DNA from: Xiphydria camelus
Taxonomy: Eukaryota > Arthropoda > Insecta > Hymenoptera > Xiphydriidae
DNA length: 64,000 nucleotides
Direction: 5' to 3'
NCBI GenBank assembly: GCA_963678675.1
Contig: OY783192.1
Location: 32,209,250-32,273,249, forward strand
Shown here: positions 46,687 through 58,339 of the stretch, piece by piece
Position numbering within the stretch: position 1 is the stretch's first letter
Layout of the letters: each line of letters opens with the position of its first letter
Notes under the pieces: model-generated
Seen by the model: the letters and a program-made list of their open reading frames with translations, nothing else
Told to the model about the DNA's origin: nothing
Databases searched by the model: none
Program-made: the position numbers and the translations under genes

Positions 46687-47404
46687 CAGGGTCCGGCAAT
46701 AGGATTCAATAATTTTTAATAGGCTACTGTGAAGATATAATAATGAATATATTTGGACTTATTGTTACTAATACTAAAAATACAATACTGGAAATTCGCT
46801 GAAATACGTTTAGTTTGCAAAGATCACATTCTTAAGATGATCACCATCTTCTTGTAAGCATTGCTGCAAATTGGAACAGAAATGTAGCATAACGCGTCTA
46901 AGTAAATCTACGTTCATGTTTATTGAATCTATCTCTTCATAAATCCTTTCTTTGAGTTTAAAAAGTGTTTGAGGACGAGTAGAGAACACTCTAGGCTTTA
47001 GATATCCCCACAGAAAGAAATCGGGGACCGTTATATCCGGCGACCGTGCGGGCCATGCAATTTCGCCAAACCTTGAAATTAGGCGATTCGGAAACATGCG
47101 CTGTAAAAGAGCAATGGTCCTTCTAGACGTATGCGCTGTGGCACCATCCTGTTGGAACCAGACTTCCTCTTGATCCCTTCTCTGGAATTCCGCAGTTAGG
47201 TACAAATGTTTCCAGCATCTCAATGGACTGAGTCAAAATAAACGATTTAACAGCAAAGATCCGTCGGTTATTCGGCCAATTTGCCATTGTAACACACAAT
47301 ATTCAACAATAAACTTCAATTATATCACTGTTTGACGTTTGTCAAATAGACATTGTTTCCATGGCAATCTTTTCATATCCGTTTAATCCCATTGCCGGAC
47401 CCTG
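46687..47404 (-). mobile_element. Internally deleted mariner-family element
   Basis: Inverted ends CAGGGTCCGGCAATAGGATT and AATCCCATTGCCGGACCCTG lie between TA duplications (46685-46686, 47405-47406). At 718 bp it is about half of a normal mariner, and only the C-terminal part of the transposase is left. Confidence 0.85.
46810..47223 (-). pseudogene. mariner-family transposase, C-terminal fragment (D-x41-D)
   Basis: A 137-codon open frame. WFQQDGATAHTSRR holds the second catalytic Asp (residue 26). RSPDITVPDFFLWGYLK holds the third (Asp68, following SPDITVP). The gap of 41 residues is unlike the 34 of classic mariners and equals that of the DD41D (rosa-type) group of the ITm superfamily. The helix-turn-helix region and the first Asp are deleted, so it cannot be an active transposase. 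Confidence 0.8.
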
Positions 47405-47576
47405 TATAAGACGAAGCTAACCACGTCTTCGTCAGTGTACTACCAATTATCAAACGTGTCGTGCTCCACCGCTCAACCTCACTCGGAAATCAGTAAGTCA
47501 ATCAATGTTCTACATCGAGTCAATCTGGTATCGCGGAACGTAACGTAGAGAGTATATTCAGGTGTCAGTCCTTTAA

Positions 47577-48224
47577 GGGGGTTATCAAGTCTAGAATACC
47601 GAAAATTACTAATTGTTGGAATCTTTTTCAGGGCTGAATGAAAAACCCGATTAAAGTGGAATTAACACAACGTTTTTATTAATACTTAAGGAACATTTTT
47701 GAATTTTTTCAGAATTTCAGAAAAAAAATACCGCCGTTCCAGTGATTGAAGGTTTGTCTGGTAAAATTGTGCGGTCTCCTTCCGTACATCACTTTGGCCA
47801 AACCGATTGATCTAGTACAATTTGTTAAAGTGAGTTTAGTTTTCAATACTATTTGCTATGGAATGAACTACTATGGTTGAGAAAAAATCATTTGGCAAAT
47901 TTGTATAGGCATTTTAATTTACAGTACAGAAAAAGCTTGAAATTTTAAGTAAACAGAGGCCTGTAATTATTGAAATAATCAACTTGGAGGCATAAGAGTA
48001 GTTCATTCCAAAGATACTGATAGTATAAACGTTCCCTGAAAATTTCACGTTAATCTGAGCTACGGGTTTTAAGATCTAATGTACGGAAGGTTAGAAAAAC
48101 CTGTTTTGAGGAAAACAGGTTTCTATGAAAAATTTTAGGTTCCAGCTCACATAAATCAAACAAAATGAACTCTCAATGCGGCGGCAAAATCGATTTTTTG
48201 AAAATTCTAGACTTGATAACCCCC
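47577..48224. mobile_element. TTAA-flanked TIR element
   Basis: GGGGGTTATCAAGTCTAGAA and TTCTAGACTTGATAACCCCC are inverse and are bordered by TTAA (47573-47576, 48225-48228). Interior AT-rich, non-coding. The GGG-type terminus next to TTAA fits Kolobok better than piggyBac. Confidence 0.65.
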
Positions 48225-48228
48225 TTAA

Positions 48229-48958
48229 CTAAAGACGGCTCAGCTACCTTCGATCTCATAGTCATTAGGCCATTGCGTGCCAGCCGACAGATCGAAATCC
48301 TAAGTTCTCTACGCCGAACAAATCTCGTAACACATTGCGCTAAATTCCCTCGTCATCACTAGGACAATTGAGTTCTATACCGAGTCAAGTCAATGTATTT
48401 AATTTTAAATCATTGTAAACCATCAAATTCCACTGTATTTGTTAATCTAATATATTATCAATTAGTTTAGTGAGTGCAGTGTCCAGTATATTGAACACTA
48501 GCCGATAGGTTCAAATCTATCTTGCGGTCGTTCGGTTAAAATTCACATAGTCGTGTCACGCATAGTGCCCTCGGGATTTTGGTACCGGTAAATTTTAGGG
48601 CATTAGCACACTTGGAAGAATATGAATAAGAATAAACAAAAGAAAAAGAATAAGCATTGCCCCGTAGACCAATTTCCTATTTCCTATTTTTCCATTTCCC
48701 GTGATCTCTCCGACCGTGCGTTCGATGCATCATTAGCAACGTCAATTGCATTAAAAATGTCAGGCGTGAAATGTTCCTAATTCATTTTCCTGTGTTTAAA
48801 TTCGTTTTAGACATTTCCAGGTTCTGCTCGTATTGAAAATGATGGTAAGGAAGCTTGAGCCACTAGATAATTGAATCACTAGACGATCGAGCCATTAGAT
48901 GGCTCTACGGAACAATGCTTATTCTTATTCTTATTTTTCGAATTGTGTCAAGGCCCTT
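48229..48958. other. Unassigned sequence
   Basis: AT-rich, with no ORF or repeat border I can place. It could be part of the same old element that hosts the TTAA insertion. Confidence 0.35.
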
Positions 48959-49155
48959 ACTGTACTTACGATAAAAGAAGTACACACGAGGACTTTCGGA
49001 TGTTTTTGCAGTGTGGTGCAGTAATTTTGTTTTCTTGAATACATTACATCGCGATAGTCTACATTACAATTTACTGGTTTCTAAAGAAAAAGTATTTTTT
49101 AGCACAGTAGAAACATCCGAAAACCCTTACGTGTACCTCTTTTATTGTAAATACA
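48959..49155. repeat. Hairpin MITE
   Basis: CTGTACTTACGATAAAAGAA...TTTCGGATGTTT is mirrored at 49108-49155; arms are about 50 bp. Confidence 0.6.
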
Positions 49156-49912
49156 ATATATTTTACTGGTCTTTCAATATGGAGAGGAATTATTTCATGT
49201 GATTATTAATTGCCGTGGAAATAATCAAAATCTCAGTGACAATTTTAGTACCCAACCAATTAATATTATTGTCACTTTAGTGATTATTTATCACTACTCG
49301 ACAACCTGCGATAGTCCATTGCATCGTACGAACACTTTTATTACACATGCACTTTGGTCCAACGTTGCGTCAGCCTTGGCCCATTTTTGGCATGCTCGGA
49401 CGAAGACTGGCTCAAGACTGTGCCAATACTTCACACATTTATGAGCCGTGGTAATCAATTATGCGTCGAGCAATGAAAAAGAAATATATTCCATTTGTGT
49501 GAATTGACCTCTGAAATGCACCCTTTATCATTCCGCATTACCATTTCTTATGCTCACAACTACAGGTAGGCACATATATGCAAGCATGTGGCGGAGGTAA
49601 ATCTCATAAATTTATTACTGCTGCATTACCTATGCAGGTACGCATAAATGTGCGTTATGCGAATTCCATTAGCGTTATACATATGACATATCTATACGCC
49701 ATCCAATGACAGGTTACGGGTGATCGTGTAAATCCATTAGGGGTAACCAGGGAGTGCTTCTGCCGCAAGACACGTCAGATTAGACACGCGCGTGCACCAC
49801 CAAAGTGTGATATGCATACGTATGGTGGAGAATCGAATGGGCCGCGAACCACTTTGATTGGTCTCTAATTACCACGATTGCTAATGATTGTCTGGAGCAA
49901 ATCAAAGTATGA
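49156..49912. other. No recognised feature
   Basis: Unique or very old repeat sequence without motif. Confidence 0.35.
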
Positions 49913-50196
49913 TGAGAGAAATAATTGCTGGGGCGAACAAATGTTTTCTTCAGTCAAAAACATGATACAATTTCAGGATCAAGCCGCGGCTTTCTTCATG
50001 CAAGAAAATATTTGACAGGCTCGATTAATTGTTTTTTTTTTCGTGCAGAAAGAATTTCTTGTTTCCGCGACAATATTCTTTAATAGAGAATATGTATTCT
50101 TCGAATTAAGAATCTGTATTCTTAAAAATTTGTAAGATCATATGTTCTTGATTTAAGAAACATTTTTTTTGACATTAGCAATTATTTCTCTCAGTG
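49913..50196. mobile_element. MITE family P2, copy without extra hairpin
   Basis: GAGAGAAATAATTGCTGG to GCAATTATTTCTCTCAGTG. Interior collinear with 8780-9309. Confidence 0.65.
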
Positions 50197-52129
50197 TATT
50201 GCATCGTGTCGCTCCAAACTCTAATCGTTATTTACTCCTAGTTCGATGGCCGACTACTTACAGTCCTCATCTACTCTCCATGGCCCTTCGGTAAGAATTC
50301 GTTAATTAAAAAAAAACCAATTGCACAATTCCAATTATTGTCCTCACTTCTCGCTGACTATTCATAGCTCGTACCTATCTTATCTTCAAATGTGGAGAAA
50401 CAAATGCACCTCGCGCGTACAGAGAATGAAATGCGCATTACCTGGTACTCGAAGCCATCGAGATTTCGATTATCAATAACGACCACTCGACAATTTTCAA
50501 TCGTCAATTGAGAGACAATATCACTCTTCCAATCGTATTGTTTCAATTTCCAATTATTTTCCATCCCTCATTCGAGAGCTGCCAACCTACAGTCCCTACT
50601 TATTCTCCAAATATACCACGCTACAGTAGATTGGAAAGCAATTAATAACACTTAAAAAAGGACAAAAACGAGAAATAGAATCCCGACAACCCGATATGAC
50701 TTAACAGCTGAATAATTCCTGCGAATGATCGCGACGTCGTGTCACAATAATTATCGCGCGAATCCAATTCTTTCTTCCAAGTGGATCACTTAAGCGCTGA
50801 AAAAACAATGAATAACCAGCGAACGAGACCTCCGAAGGGTCGAGTTTTATCCTACCCTCGTCGCTCCAATAAAACACTTTCGCAACGCTCTATAATTGGC
50901 TTTTCGACTCGGTTTTTTTTTCCAGATCGAACATTCCCCGCCGCTGTACGGTGTCCTGCCTTGTCTATCCCCTCCCGCCAACCATTTCCCTCGTTCGTCG
51001 TTCGACTCCGCTCTCTCGGTACGGTTACCCGGTCTTTGTGATAATTGGCCCGACACCAATTATCTCGGATCGAGAAGAAATTAAGTTTTCGACCCGGAAA
51101 CGAATCTAACTCGGAGTTCGGGATGCAATTATAGCGCAATCAGTGCAGCCCCGAAGAGCGCAGTGGTGGAAAGGGGAGGATGGTGAACTCTGACCGCTTT
51201 GGAGAGTTATCAAGCGACTCGGCCCTGCGACATTGACTCCGCGGATTATATATCTGTATATCCTGCGATCGTGAGCTTCGATCTGTACCGCAGGGAATCT
51301 CGCGAGATGAGCCGCATCCGATTGAAGTTCGCCAACCCGAGGCAACGAAATATCAGAAACGAGAAGGGGGGACGAATGCAAAATATATTTGCGCGATGCG
51401 GTAATACTTTCGAAAAGAACGGCGGAGATCCCGTGGAATTATTTCTGGAATAACTACCCAATTTTGAAACTTAAATTGAAACGAATTTCCCTGCGGTTTT
51501 AAACTTCTGATCGTCGCCGTAAAAAATATCATTTACAGTCCATAAAAAATTCAGAGCTATATACGTAATAGAAAAATCCTGTCCAAGTAGTTCCACTTTA
51601 CGATAGATACTTAATTTCGGGGAATTCGCGGACACTCCTCGGGAAATGTAATTTCATAACGCGATTCGCCCAGACATTCGCCGGTCCTCGGGTTTAATTA
51701 AGCACGCGCCCCCGTTTCATTCTGCCCGAAGCGTTTGGTCCAGTCCTTTCGCAATTACAATATAGATATATCTACATATAAATGTGCCGCCTTCTCGGTT
51801 CTCCAGGAGAGGTTGAGAGATGCTGGCGCGCGAGATATCTTGCGAGAGGGTTGCCCCTCTCTACCGGATGGTCCATCGTCCGCCCGCGCTCGTCTACGAG
51901 ATGAGAAATGGGAGCTAATCGTTCCGCAAGGGGAGAGGATGGAAAGGAGGGAGAGAAGGAAAGAATTCCGAAAATAATCCCGACCTGGAGATCTCGATAT
52001 TTGACGGCCGCCGTAGGACGAATCGGCAGAATCGAGGATGATGAATAATTGCGTTTCGCGAACATGGAAAAAAATTAATCGTACCATTTACAAAGTTTCT
52101 GGTAAATTTTCGGACAAGTCCAATTAATT
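50197..52129. other. Unique intronic DNA
   Basis: Overlapping open frames of 60-110 codons on both strands; no domain recognised. Confidence 0.4.
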
Positions 52130-52210
52130 TTACGATAAATACAATTTTAGTAAAAATTACAGCAACGCTTGCGACTTCTACATGTTTTACTATAAATTTT
52201 ACTAAAGAAA
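52130..52210. repeat. Small hairpin MITE, copy 1
   Basis: ACAATTTTAGTAAAAATTAC...GCAACGCTTGCGACTTCTAC matches 54320-54425 but lacks most of the right arm. Confidence 0.5.
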
Positions 52211-53986
52211 CGCGAGGGGAAAAAAATAATCGACAATTGCGATCCTAAGAATTGTAGTACGCGAGTCGAATGAGATTTTACAGTGGAAGGAAAAGAGGAA
52301 TATAAAAACGTCGTAAGATTCACGAAGAATCGTCCCAAATTTCGCGGACTTCCTGTGAATTTATACGAAACGACCGCTTCATGGGAATTCTCCCCCAAAT
52401 AAGCAACGACTAATTTGACGATTCCTCCTTGCAGTAATTTCCTCGGCCGAGCAATAAGAATCCCGAAAAGAGTGGCACGAAAGGATGCGAAAGTCAAATT
52501 GACATAATCTTCATAGCGTATTTACGAGAGAGTCGGCCATTCCGGACCCTAACGAATTCCCCGAATAACCAAGTTGGAGCCCCTTTTCCCTCTCTCCTTT
52601 TAACTCACCCCAATACAATAGAACGTGGCCTGGCTTCTAGCTTTCTTTTTCCCTCCGTCACATGTGTATAATTTAATGATTCGAATGTAACGGCTAATGT
52701 CAGTATCCGGAGAGCCGTAAAAATTCATACAGCGCAGATTTTAATCAGAACTCTTCCTGTATACATCCTTAAATATTGAAGATTTGTTCTCCACCAGTTG
52801 TTCCTTTTCACTCCATTGGATAATTTGAATTATACTCAAATACATATATATCCGGCTACTCGGACGTGTTCTGCTATTGGGACATTTATTTACAATTAAA
52901 AAAAAATGTATTCGTTTCATCCAACCAAACGAAGAAGTCGAAAAAGAATCTGATTTTTCAAAATATAACTATACGTCTGATTGTGGAATGAATTTTCCCG
53001 TCAACAAATACGTTCACTAATTCGTAAAGTACTAAACCGTATCACGCCCTATTAAATGTTTACCAACCGTGTTGGGATCTCCTCGCTCTCCTCTCAACCC
53101 TCGCCTTTATAGTCGAGTATGGCTTAACTCTCAGTTTCCTTTCTGCCCCCCTTAAACGAGAGAGATAGAGAGGGAAATAGGGAGAGGGAGGGAGAGAGAG
53201 TTGCGTCCGTATATGCGAGGACGAACAAAGAGAAAACTACCCCCTCGGCGATGTCACCCAAGAGGAACCAAGCATTCCCTCCCTCCTGAACGACTCGTTC
53301 GAACGACGACTCAGCGAACGAGGCCAAACCTAGACCCCCAAGGATAACACGCAAGAGGAACCAAGAGAAAGTATTCCTCCCGACTGTAGAGCGGAGAAAC
53401 TTCCGCGCGAACGATATCGCGACGTAACGTGGTGGTCTCTCGGCGTATCCTTTAAACGTCGTCGTCGTCGTCGTCGTCATAGCGCTTAACCGCGGTCGTA
53501 ACTGAAAAGTTTTCGCCCGGCGAAAATTTACGGTCATTAGCGCGAAAGCTCCGCCGCGTATCTGTGCTCGGTGCGCGCGTGGGACGGAAAAGGGGTGAGA
53601 CGCGGAAAACCTATTTCGGGCCGCTCGACGATGACAAATCCGACGGTCCCGCTGTATTTTCTCTTCGCGCGCGGTGAGAGCAGCGAGCTCGGAAATGCCG
53701 TGAATCTTTTTCCCGAGATAAAAGCGAGTAAAGGAAAGCCCTTATCGCCCCTAGAGAAGATTGCAATGAAGATGGGCGAAGGCGAAGAGTGCCGGGAGAT
53801 GAAAAAGGGAGGGAATAAATATTGTAGATTAAAAAAGTTACGTCGCGCCGGGTCGTCAAGATCGCAATGCTTGCATCGAGGAATCGAACGCTACGTGGGG
53901 TGAATGAGGGCCGCTGTGTACTCGGTCTTAATCTGTCTTTATCTATCCCCATCTATCCACCATCGCTGTCAAAAGGCCAGACCTCA
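52211..53986. other. Unique intronic DNA with simple repeats
   Basis: Contains a purine-rich GAGA tract at 53158-53200 and a (CGT)n run at 53457-53478. No gene recognised; the 137-codon minus-strand frame at 53124-53537 is inflated by these low-complexity tracts. Confidence 0.45.
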
Positions 53987-54229
53987 TATGAGGCCGTGAG
54001 CGCAATAGTGGACTAACCCACAAAGTGTGATTTTTGTTTTAATGCGGAATTGAAACTGTTAAATTAGTATCTATCAATTGCAAAGTGGATCAAACAACAT
54101 TATGTAAACATAGGGTTTAAACTTTTTAACTAACAATAAGATACTAATTTAATTAACAGTTTTAATTCCGCATTAAACCAAAAATCACACTTTGTGGGTT
54201 AGTCCACTATTGCGCTCACGGCCTCATAT
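53987..54229. repeat. Palindrome of about 243 bp
   Basis: TATGAGGCCGTGAGCGCAAT...ACCCACAAAGTGTGATTTTT is mirrored at 54150-54229. Confidence 0.7.
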
Positions 54230-54319
54230 ATTCAAGGGGTGGACTAACAAATATTTAAACACATCGAAAGCTAAATCCATAAACGACTGAACCCATAACC
54301 GATAATATCCAATTTATTG

Positions 54320-54425
54320 TTACGATAGCTGTTATACAATTTTGGTAAAAATTGCAGCAACGCTTGCAGCTTCTGGAAGCTTTACCATAATTTTCACTAA
54401 AATTGTAGTTATCGTAACAATAAAT
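54320..54425. repeat. Small hairpin MITE, copy 2
   Basis: GTTACGATAGCTGTTATACA at left pairs with TTGTAGTTATCGTAAC at right; central GCAACGCTTGC shared with 52130-52210. Confidence 0.6.
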
Positions 54426-56087
54426 CGGCCTTGTTCCGAAATTTACCACAAACTTTGTGGAATGCTACCATTTTTTCGCCGTGCACTTTGTGACGTCAAA
54501 TACGATAAACTGCTCTATAATCGGAATCGCCGAATTATTCCATATAACCTCATCCTTGCAACCAAACGCATTCAATAGCAACCGTACGAAATACTGTAAT
54601 TTTCGTCAATGGAAAATACCGCTTGTGACATCGAATATCAGATTTGCAACGAGAACAAAGCAGATCGAATGACAGTCGCTCCAGTCGCACGACACGCTCG
54701 ATAAAGTCTTCGATCGATGAACTGCTTCATTCTCTGCAATCGCACCCGGTTGAAATGCGAACGGACGTAAAAGGGATTAAACACGGCATGTCCATTAAGC
54801 GGTGCAACTACGCGAATTGCTATCGACGGGGCCAAATTTGATTTTAACTCGATTCTATCGCGGGGGTTGTCGGGTTCGATCGATTTTGTCGATGCCTCCG
54901 GGGACGCAAACTTTTGGTTACGGTCTTCCGTAATTCCGCTTCCGTAAAGATCGCTTTGTCCTTCAGTGTCGTGATATTATGCACACGGTTCTGGCTACCC
55001 CCCGAGTTTTGCAGGACTTTGGAGAGGGTGGCTTGATCCGTGTCGTTGTATGGGGACGTCAGAGGAGAATTAAGCGCAAATCTGTCCTCGCTGCTACCGA
55101 TAAGAAACAGCGGAATACCAAATTCCTCCTGCGTACGCCATTCTACCCCCAACCGCCTTCGCAAAAATAATGATTTATTCGCCACGCGGCTGACTCTAAT
55201 AATCGAGCGTCTCTCTCTCTCTCTCTCGCCCGCCTGTTCTACCAGCGAGATGCACTCTCGTGGAGAAGGGTAGAAGCGAAGGCTACCACTAGAGAGAAAG
55301 GAGGGAAGAGCGGATAGAGTACAGGATGGAACAAGGGAAATGGGAGAGGCTATGCCCTTAGTTAGGGACGAGAGCACGAGAGCGAGCAGAAATGGGGGGA
55401 GAAAAGCAAGGCAAACCCTGCCTACCGCGGCTCTTCCAGACTATATCTCACTTTTGCACCCGTGCCACCCCCCCGGAGCCTTCATCACAAGCGCGGCTCT
55501 TGATTTCATTGTCCGGGGAAATGCAGGCTTTCCTCTCCCTCTCTCGGTAGCACCCCTTCGCCCCCGTCGCGGTCGCCACCGCGGCAACCATCGCTCCTCT
55601 CTGTTCGCGTCGAGATATCTGTACGATAAACACTGAGAACCCCGCTACGAAGCGATTCGTCGCCAAGGAGAATACATAATACTGGAAAATTCCACGCTAT
55701 GCTGAATTACCGACAGAGTAAAAAAATGTACGCTCGCAATTCAACAAAAGTTCCTCGACAGATTTGATATCAACTCTTCTGAGGTCGCGCGATGAGCGTG
55801 GCCCCGGATTTTTTGTTAATCGTCATAATTGCTTAACCACTTCGATTTGAACGATCACCGGCTACGCATTCCTTCATTGGAGTGTCGCGAATACGATGAT
55901 TATAATGTGATAGCTCTGCATTCATTAGAAAAATTGAAAAAATATATTAATGAAGCGTGGGTGAAAAGGCGCGACCTCAGAGGGGTTAAACTGGTACTAG
56001 CCCCGTATATCAAGCCTGACATATTTTTTGGAAAAAAATATTCGAGCATGAAACGTCTAAAAAAAACCCCGTTATTTGTTCTTTCAG
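54426..56087 (+). other. 3' end of the large STAR intron
   Basis: Unique DNA with a (CT)n run near 55208-55228. The long minus-strand frame 54844-55377 (177 codons) has no recognisable motif and I do not call it. The last 50 bases before 56088 are T-rich and end in CTTTCAG. Confidence 0.5.
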
Positions 56088-56337
56088 GATTACAACGACG
56101 ACATCAGGCAAGAGCAAATGTGGGAGATGCAGATCCTGAGTAGGGAGGGTTCGCAACCGACGGATGCACCCTCGAGTCCCGAGACCAATTCAGACGCGGC
56201 GAGCTCGCCCACAGCGGCGACCACGTCGAACTCTATCGACGGCCAGGACCTGACGCCCAGGCCGACGCCGTCGCCGCCGAATCCGGCGACAATGAAGACG
56301 CAAGGAACGGTTCTACAGAGCGTGACGTCAACGCTAG
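56088..56337 (+). CDS. STAR/KH-family RNA-binding protein, internal exon 2 in window
   Basis: Exon of 250 nt with acceptor CTTTCAG (AG at 56086-56087) and donor AG|GTGAGC starting at 56338. It opens DYNDDIRQEQMWEMQ, which directly continues FLVP of the preceding exon, as Sam68/KHDRBS proteins do (FLVPD, then a D-rich stretch and a QEQ motif). The remaining ~65 residues are low-complexity, rich in Ser, Thr, Pro and Ala (SSPETNSDAASSPTAATTS, then TPRPTPSPPNPATM), consistent with the disordered linker after the STAR module. The exon ends in phase 1. Reading through the donor adds 11 codons (the last at 56364-56366) before a TAA stop at 56367-56369, so intron retention would give a short C-terminal variant. 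Confidence 0.92.
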
Positions 56338-57009
56338 GTGAGCACCTGCACGGAGATTTAACCCGGTAAAAGTACCTACGCGTTCGCGGCTATCGCTTCG
56401 TTCGATGCAGTGGTGGGTATATCGAAACTAGTGGTAACAACTCTTTTTAGTCTGACAGTCGAGAGGGAGGACGTCCTTTCGGCTGTCCGGTCTTTTTCAT
56501 CGAACGGAAAGGTCTCCGCGAAGCACGGCTTCGCCACGTCCCCGCGACGACCACCGCTGCAATGCGATCGCTTCGTTTTTGTCCCGTTGGCTAGTAGTGA
56601 AAGCCTTTCCGGTCGGACGGTAGTATAGCATCGCGTTAGACACGGCGCGCCTGACCGTACCTCGGGTGTTTCACTTGAAGCGACTAAACGACGGAGTATT
56701 AGAGCGGATTTTCGTCAAAATAAAAATGTTGAATTGTTTCAACAGCCATTCGTACTGTACATATGGTAGACGATATCGACAGAATTTTGAATTTATCGGA
56801 AGAATTAAGAATACACCGAAACTTGTAATTTAGAATATTAGAAACGAAAATATTTATACAAATTTATGTAAAAATCAATTGGTAAAAAATATGCTGATTC
56901 AATTTACATTTCAACCACCCAAACAGCGTTTGAATTTACTGGGAGAATAACGAATACACCGAGATTTTCAAATTGGAATATATATCGAAAGTAGTAATAT
57001 TCATTGGAA

Positions 57010-57122
57010 GGCAGAGTGAAAAGTCCGATACTTTTTAAATTAAACACTTTCTTGAAAAATAAATTAGCAATTCATAAAAAAGAAAGTGTTTCATTTAAAA
57101 AGTATCGGACTTTTCACTCTGC
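57010..57122. repeat. Hairpin in STAR intron
   Basis: GGCAGAGTGAAAAGTCCGAT...AAACACTTTCTT is perfectly mirrored over ~45 bp per arm. Confidence 0.7.
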
Positions 57123-57393
57123 CCTCGTAACTATAATGACAATGGCTACGAAGGCTTCAAATTGTTGATGAAGACATATGTATATATACATTTACATAAA
57201 AATTTGTTAGTAAAAAATATGCTGGCTCAAGTAACATGTTAACCCCCCAAACAGCGTACGGGTCTTTTCTATCTTTTTTCAATCATTTTTTATAGTACCA
57301 ACATACGTCTATCGATTAATTAACTATCTACTCTCTTAATCGTCAGTAATTCATGTCGAATCGCAACGATCGAAAGAGCCGTAACCTCTCTGA

Positions 57394-57807
57394 CATATCG
57401 CTCCTTTTATAGAAGAATGTCACAACTCAAAAAAATTGCATTTTATAGATAACATATAAAAACAATTGAGGAGGGTTCATGCAAAAGCAGACATGTCCAT
57501 TTCTAATCCCAATCTATTTTTATCCAGATTTGTACTCTCTTGTATGGTTTCTAGGGCTGGCCTTATCTAGATTCTCGCAAAAAAAGACACAAATCTTATA
57601 TTATTTCTTATTTAAACCTACCAAGTTCAATCAGAACAAAACATATAAGAACAAAACACAGTTTTTCCAGACGTTGTCATAAACGGACATTTCTGCTTTT
57701 GCATGAACCCTCCTCAATTGATGATGACATCATCAATTGTGTTTATATGTTATCTATAAAATGTAATTTTTTGAGTCGTGACGTTCTTCTATAAAAAGAG
57801 CGATATG
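57394..57807. mobile_element. Foldback MITE with CATATCG tips just upstream of a STAR exon
   Basis: CATATCGCTCCTTTTATAGA, then ATAGATAACATATAAA and AGGGTTCATGCAAAAGCAGA, are mirrored on the right, which has an extra TGATGATGTCATCA. The element ends 92 bp before the exon at 57900. Confidence 0.65.
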
Positions 57808-57899
57808 CAGACACCCGGCGATCGTACGATCGTGAGCAAACGATCTCGGACGATCCGCAAGCGTCCAGTATATTAGAGTACGGGTCCATGTGTTGGCAG

Positions 57900-58269
57900 G
57901 GGGTCGAAAGCGGCCGTTACTACAGGGAGGCAGACCAGCGATGTCGCCCACGAAACGAACCGTCATGTCGCTGCTGGCTCGGGCCCGTGCGGCGCAAAAC
58001 AAAGAGCCACTGCAGCCGCCACCTTCCATCGTGGGTCCTACTCATTCCCAGCAACCGGCGCCGCTTATTCAGGCTACCCTGCAGCTTCCAACCGGGGCTT
58101 TGCAGCCGGGGACACAGGCGCCCCAGGTTGGGGCCCAGGTGTCGCAGCTGCAGCTGGCCGCCCAGTCGGTGCCGCCGCATACCACGGCTTCGCAGCGTCA
58201 GTCCATCATACCGCCCCATACCCAACACCAAGTCCTACCCCCAGCGATACATGGCCTGTTACACGCACA
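57900..58269 (+). CDS. STAR/KH-family RNA-binding protein, internal or terminal exon 3 in window
   Basis: The acceptor is TTGGCAG (AG at 57898-57899). Joined in phase 1 to the previous exon, it continues in frame as GGRKRPLLQGGRPAMSPTKR, a basic Gly/Arg-rich patch, then SLLARARAAQNKEP and a long Gln/Pro/Ala-rich tail (LQLPTGALQPGTQAPQ, then IIPPHTQHQVLPPAIHG). STAR proteins of this group commonly have RG-rich and P/Q-rich C-terminal regions. The end is ambiguous. A strong donor CA|GTGAGT starts at 58270, while an in-frame TGA at 58271-58273 overlaps it. Splicing would skip the stop and continue outside the window; retention would end the protein at HAQ. I favour splicing because of the donor strength. 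Confidence 0.85.
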
Positions 58270-58339
58270 GTGAGTATCTTTTCTTACGCGAAATTTTAGT
58301 TTTATCTAAAACATGACCATAATTTATGGTAAGGCGATA

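Larger units (their letters stand above)
9850..56087 (+). other. 46.2-kb intron of the STAR gene, filled with nested transposons
   Basis: The intron runs from GTAAGT at 9850 to CTTTCAG ending at 56087 and joins two phase-0 exons without loss of frame. It contains all the F-box, X, SWIM, mariner and pogo-like elements described here. Since the gene is transcribed on +, each palindrome would be present in the primary transcript. I found no other STAR exon in it, but a short alternative exon could be missed. Confidence 0.85.
56338..57899 (+). other. 1.56-kb intron between STAR exons
   Basis: The intron runs from GTGAGC to TTGGCAG. Apart from the two hairpins listed separately it holds a diverged direct repeat: ~70 bp at 56863-56935 and again at 57190-57260, sharing the blocks TAAAAAATATGCTG and CCAAACAGCG. 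Nothing else is recognised. Confidence 0.75.

Noticed and set aside
47405..48958. Possible solo LTR or retroelement surrounding the TTAA element
   Set aside because: No TG...CA ends, primer-binding site or duplicated flanks could be found.
54844..55377. Open frame of 177 codons on the minus strand, the longest in the window
   Set aside because: No recognisable domain. It is rich in Arg and Ser with a (CT)n run inside, opposite overlapping + frames, and lies in the intron of the STAR gene. Most likely chance.
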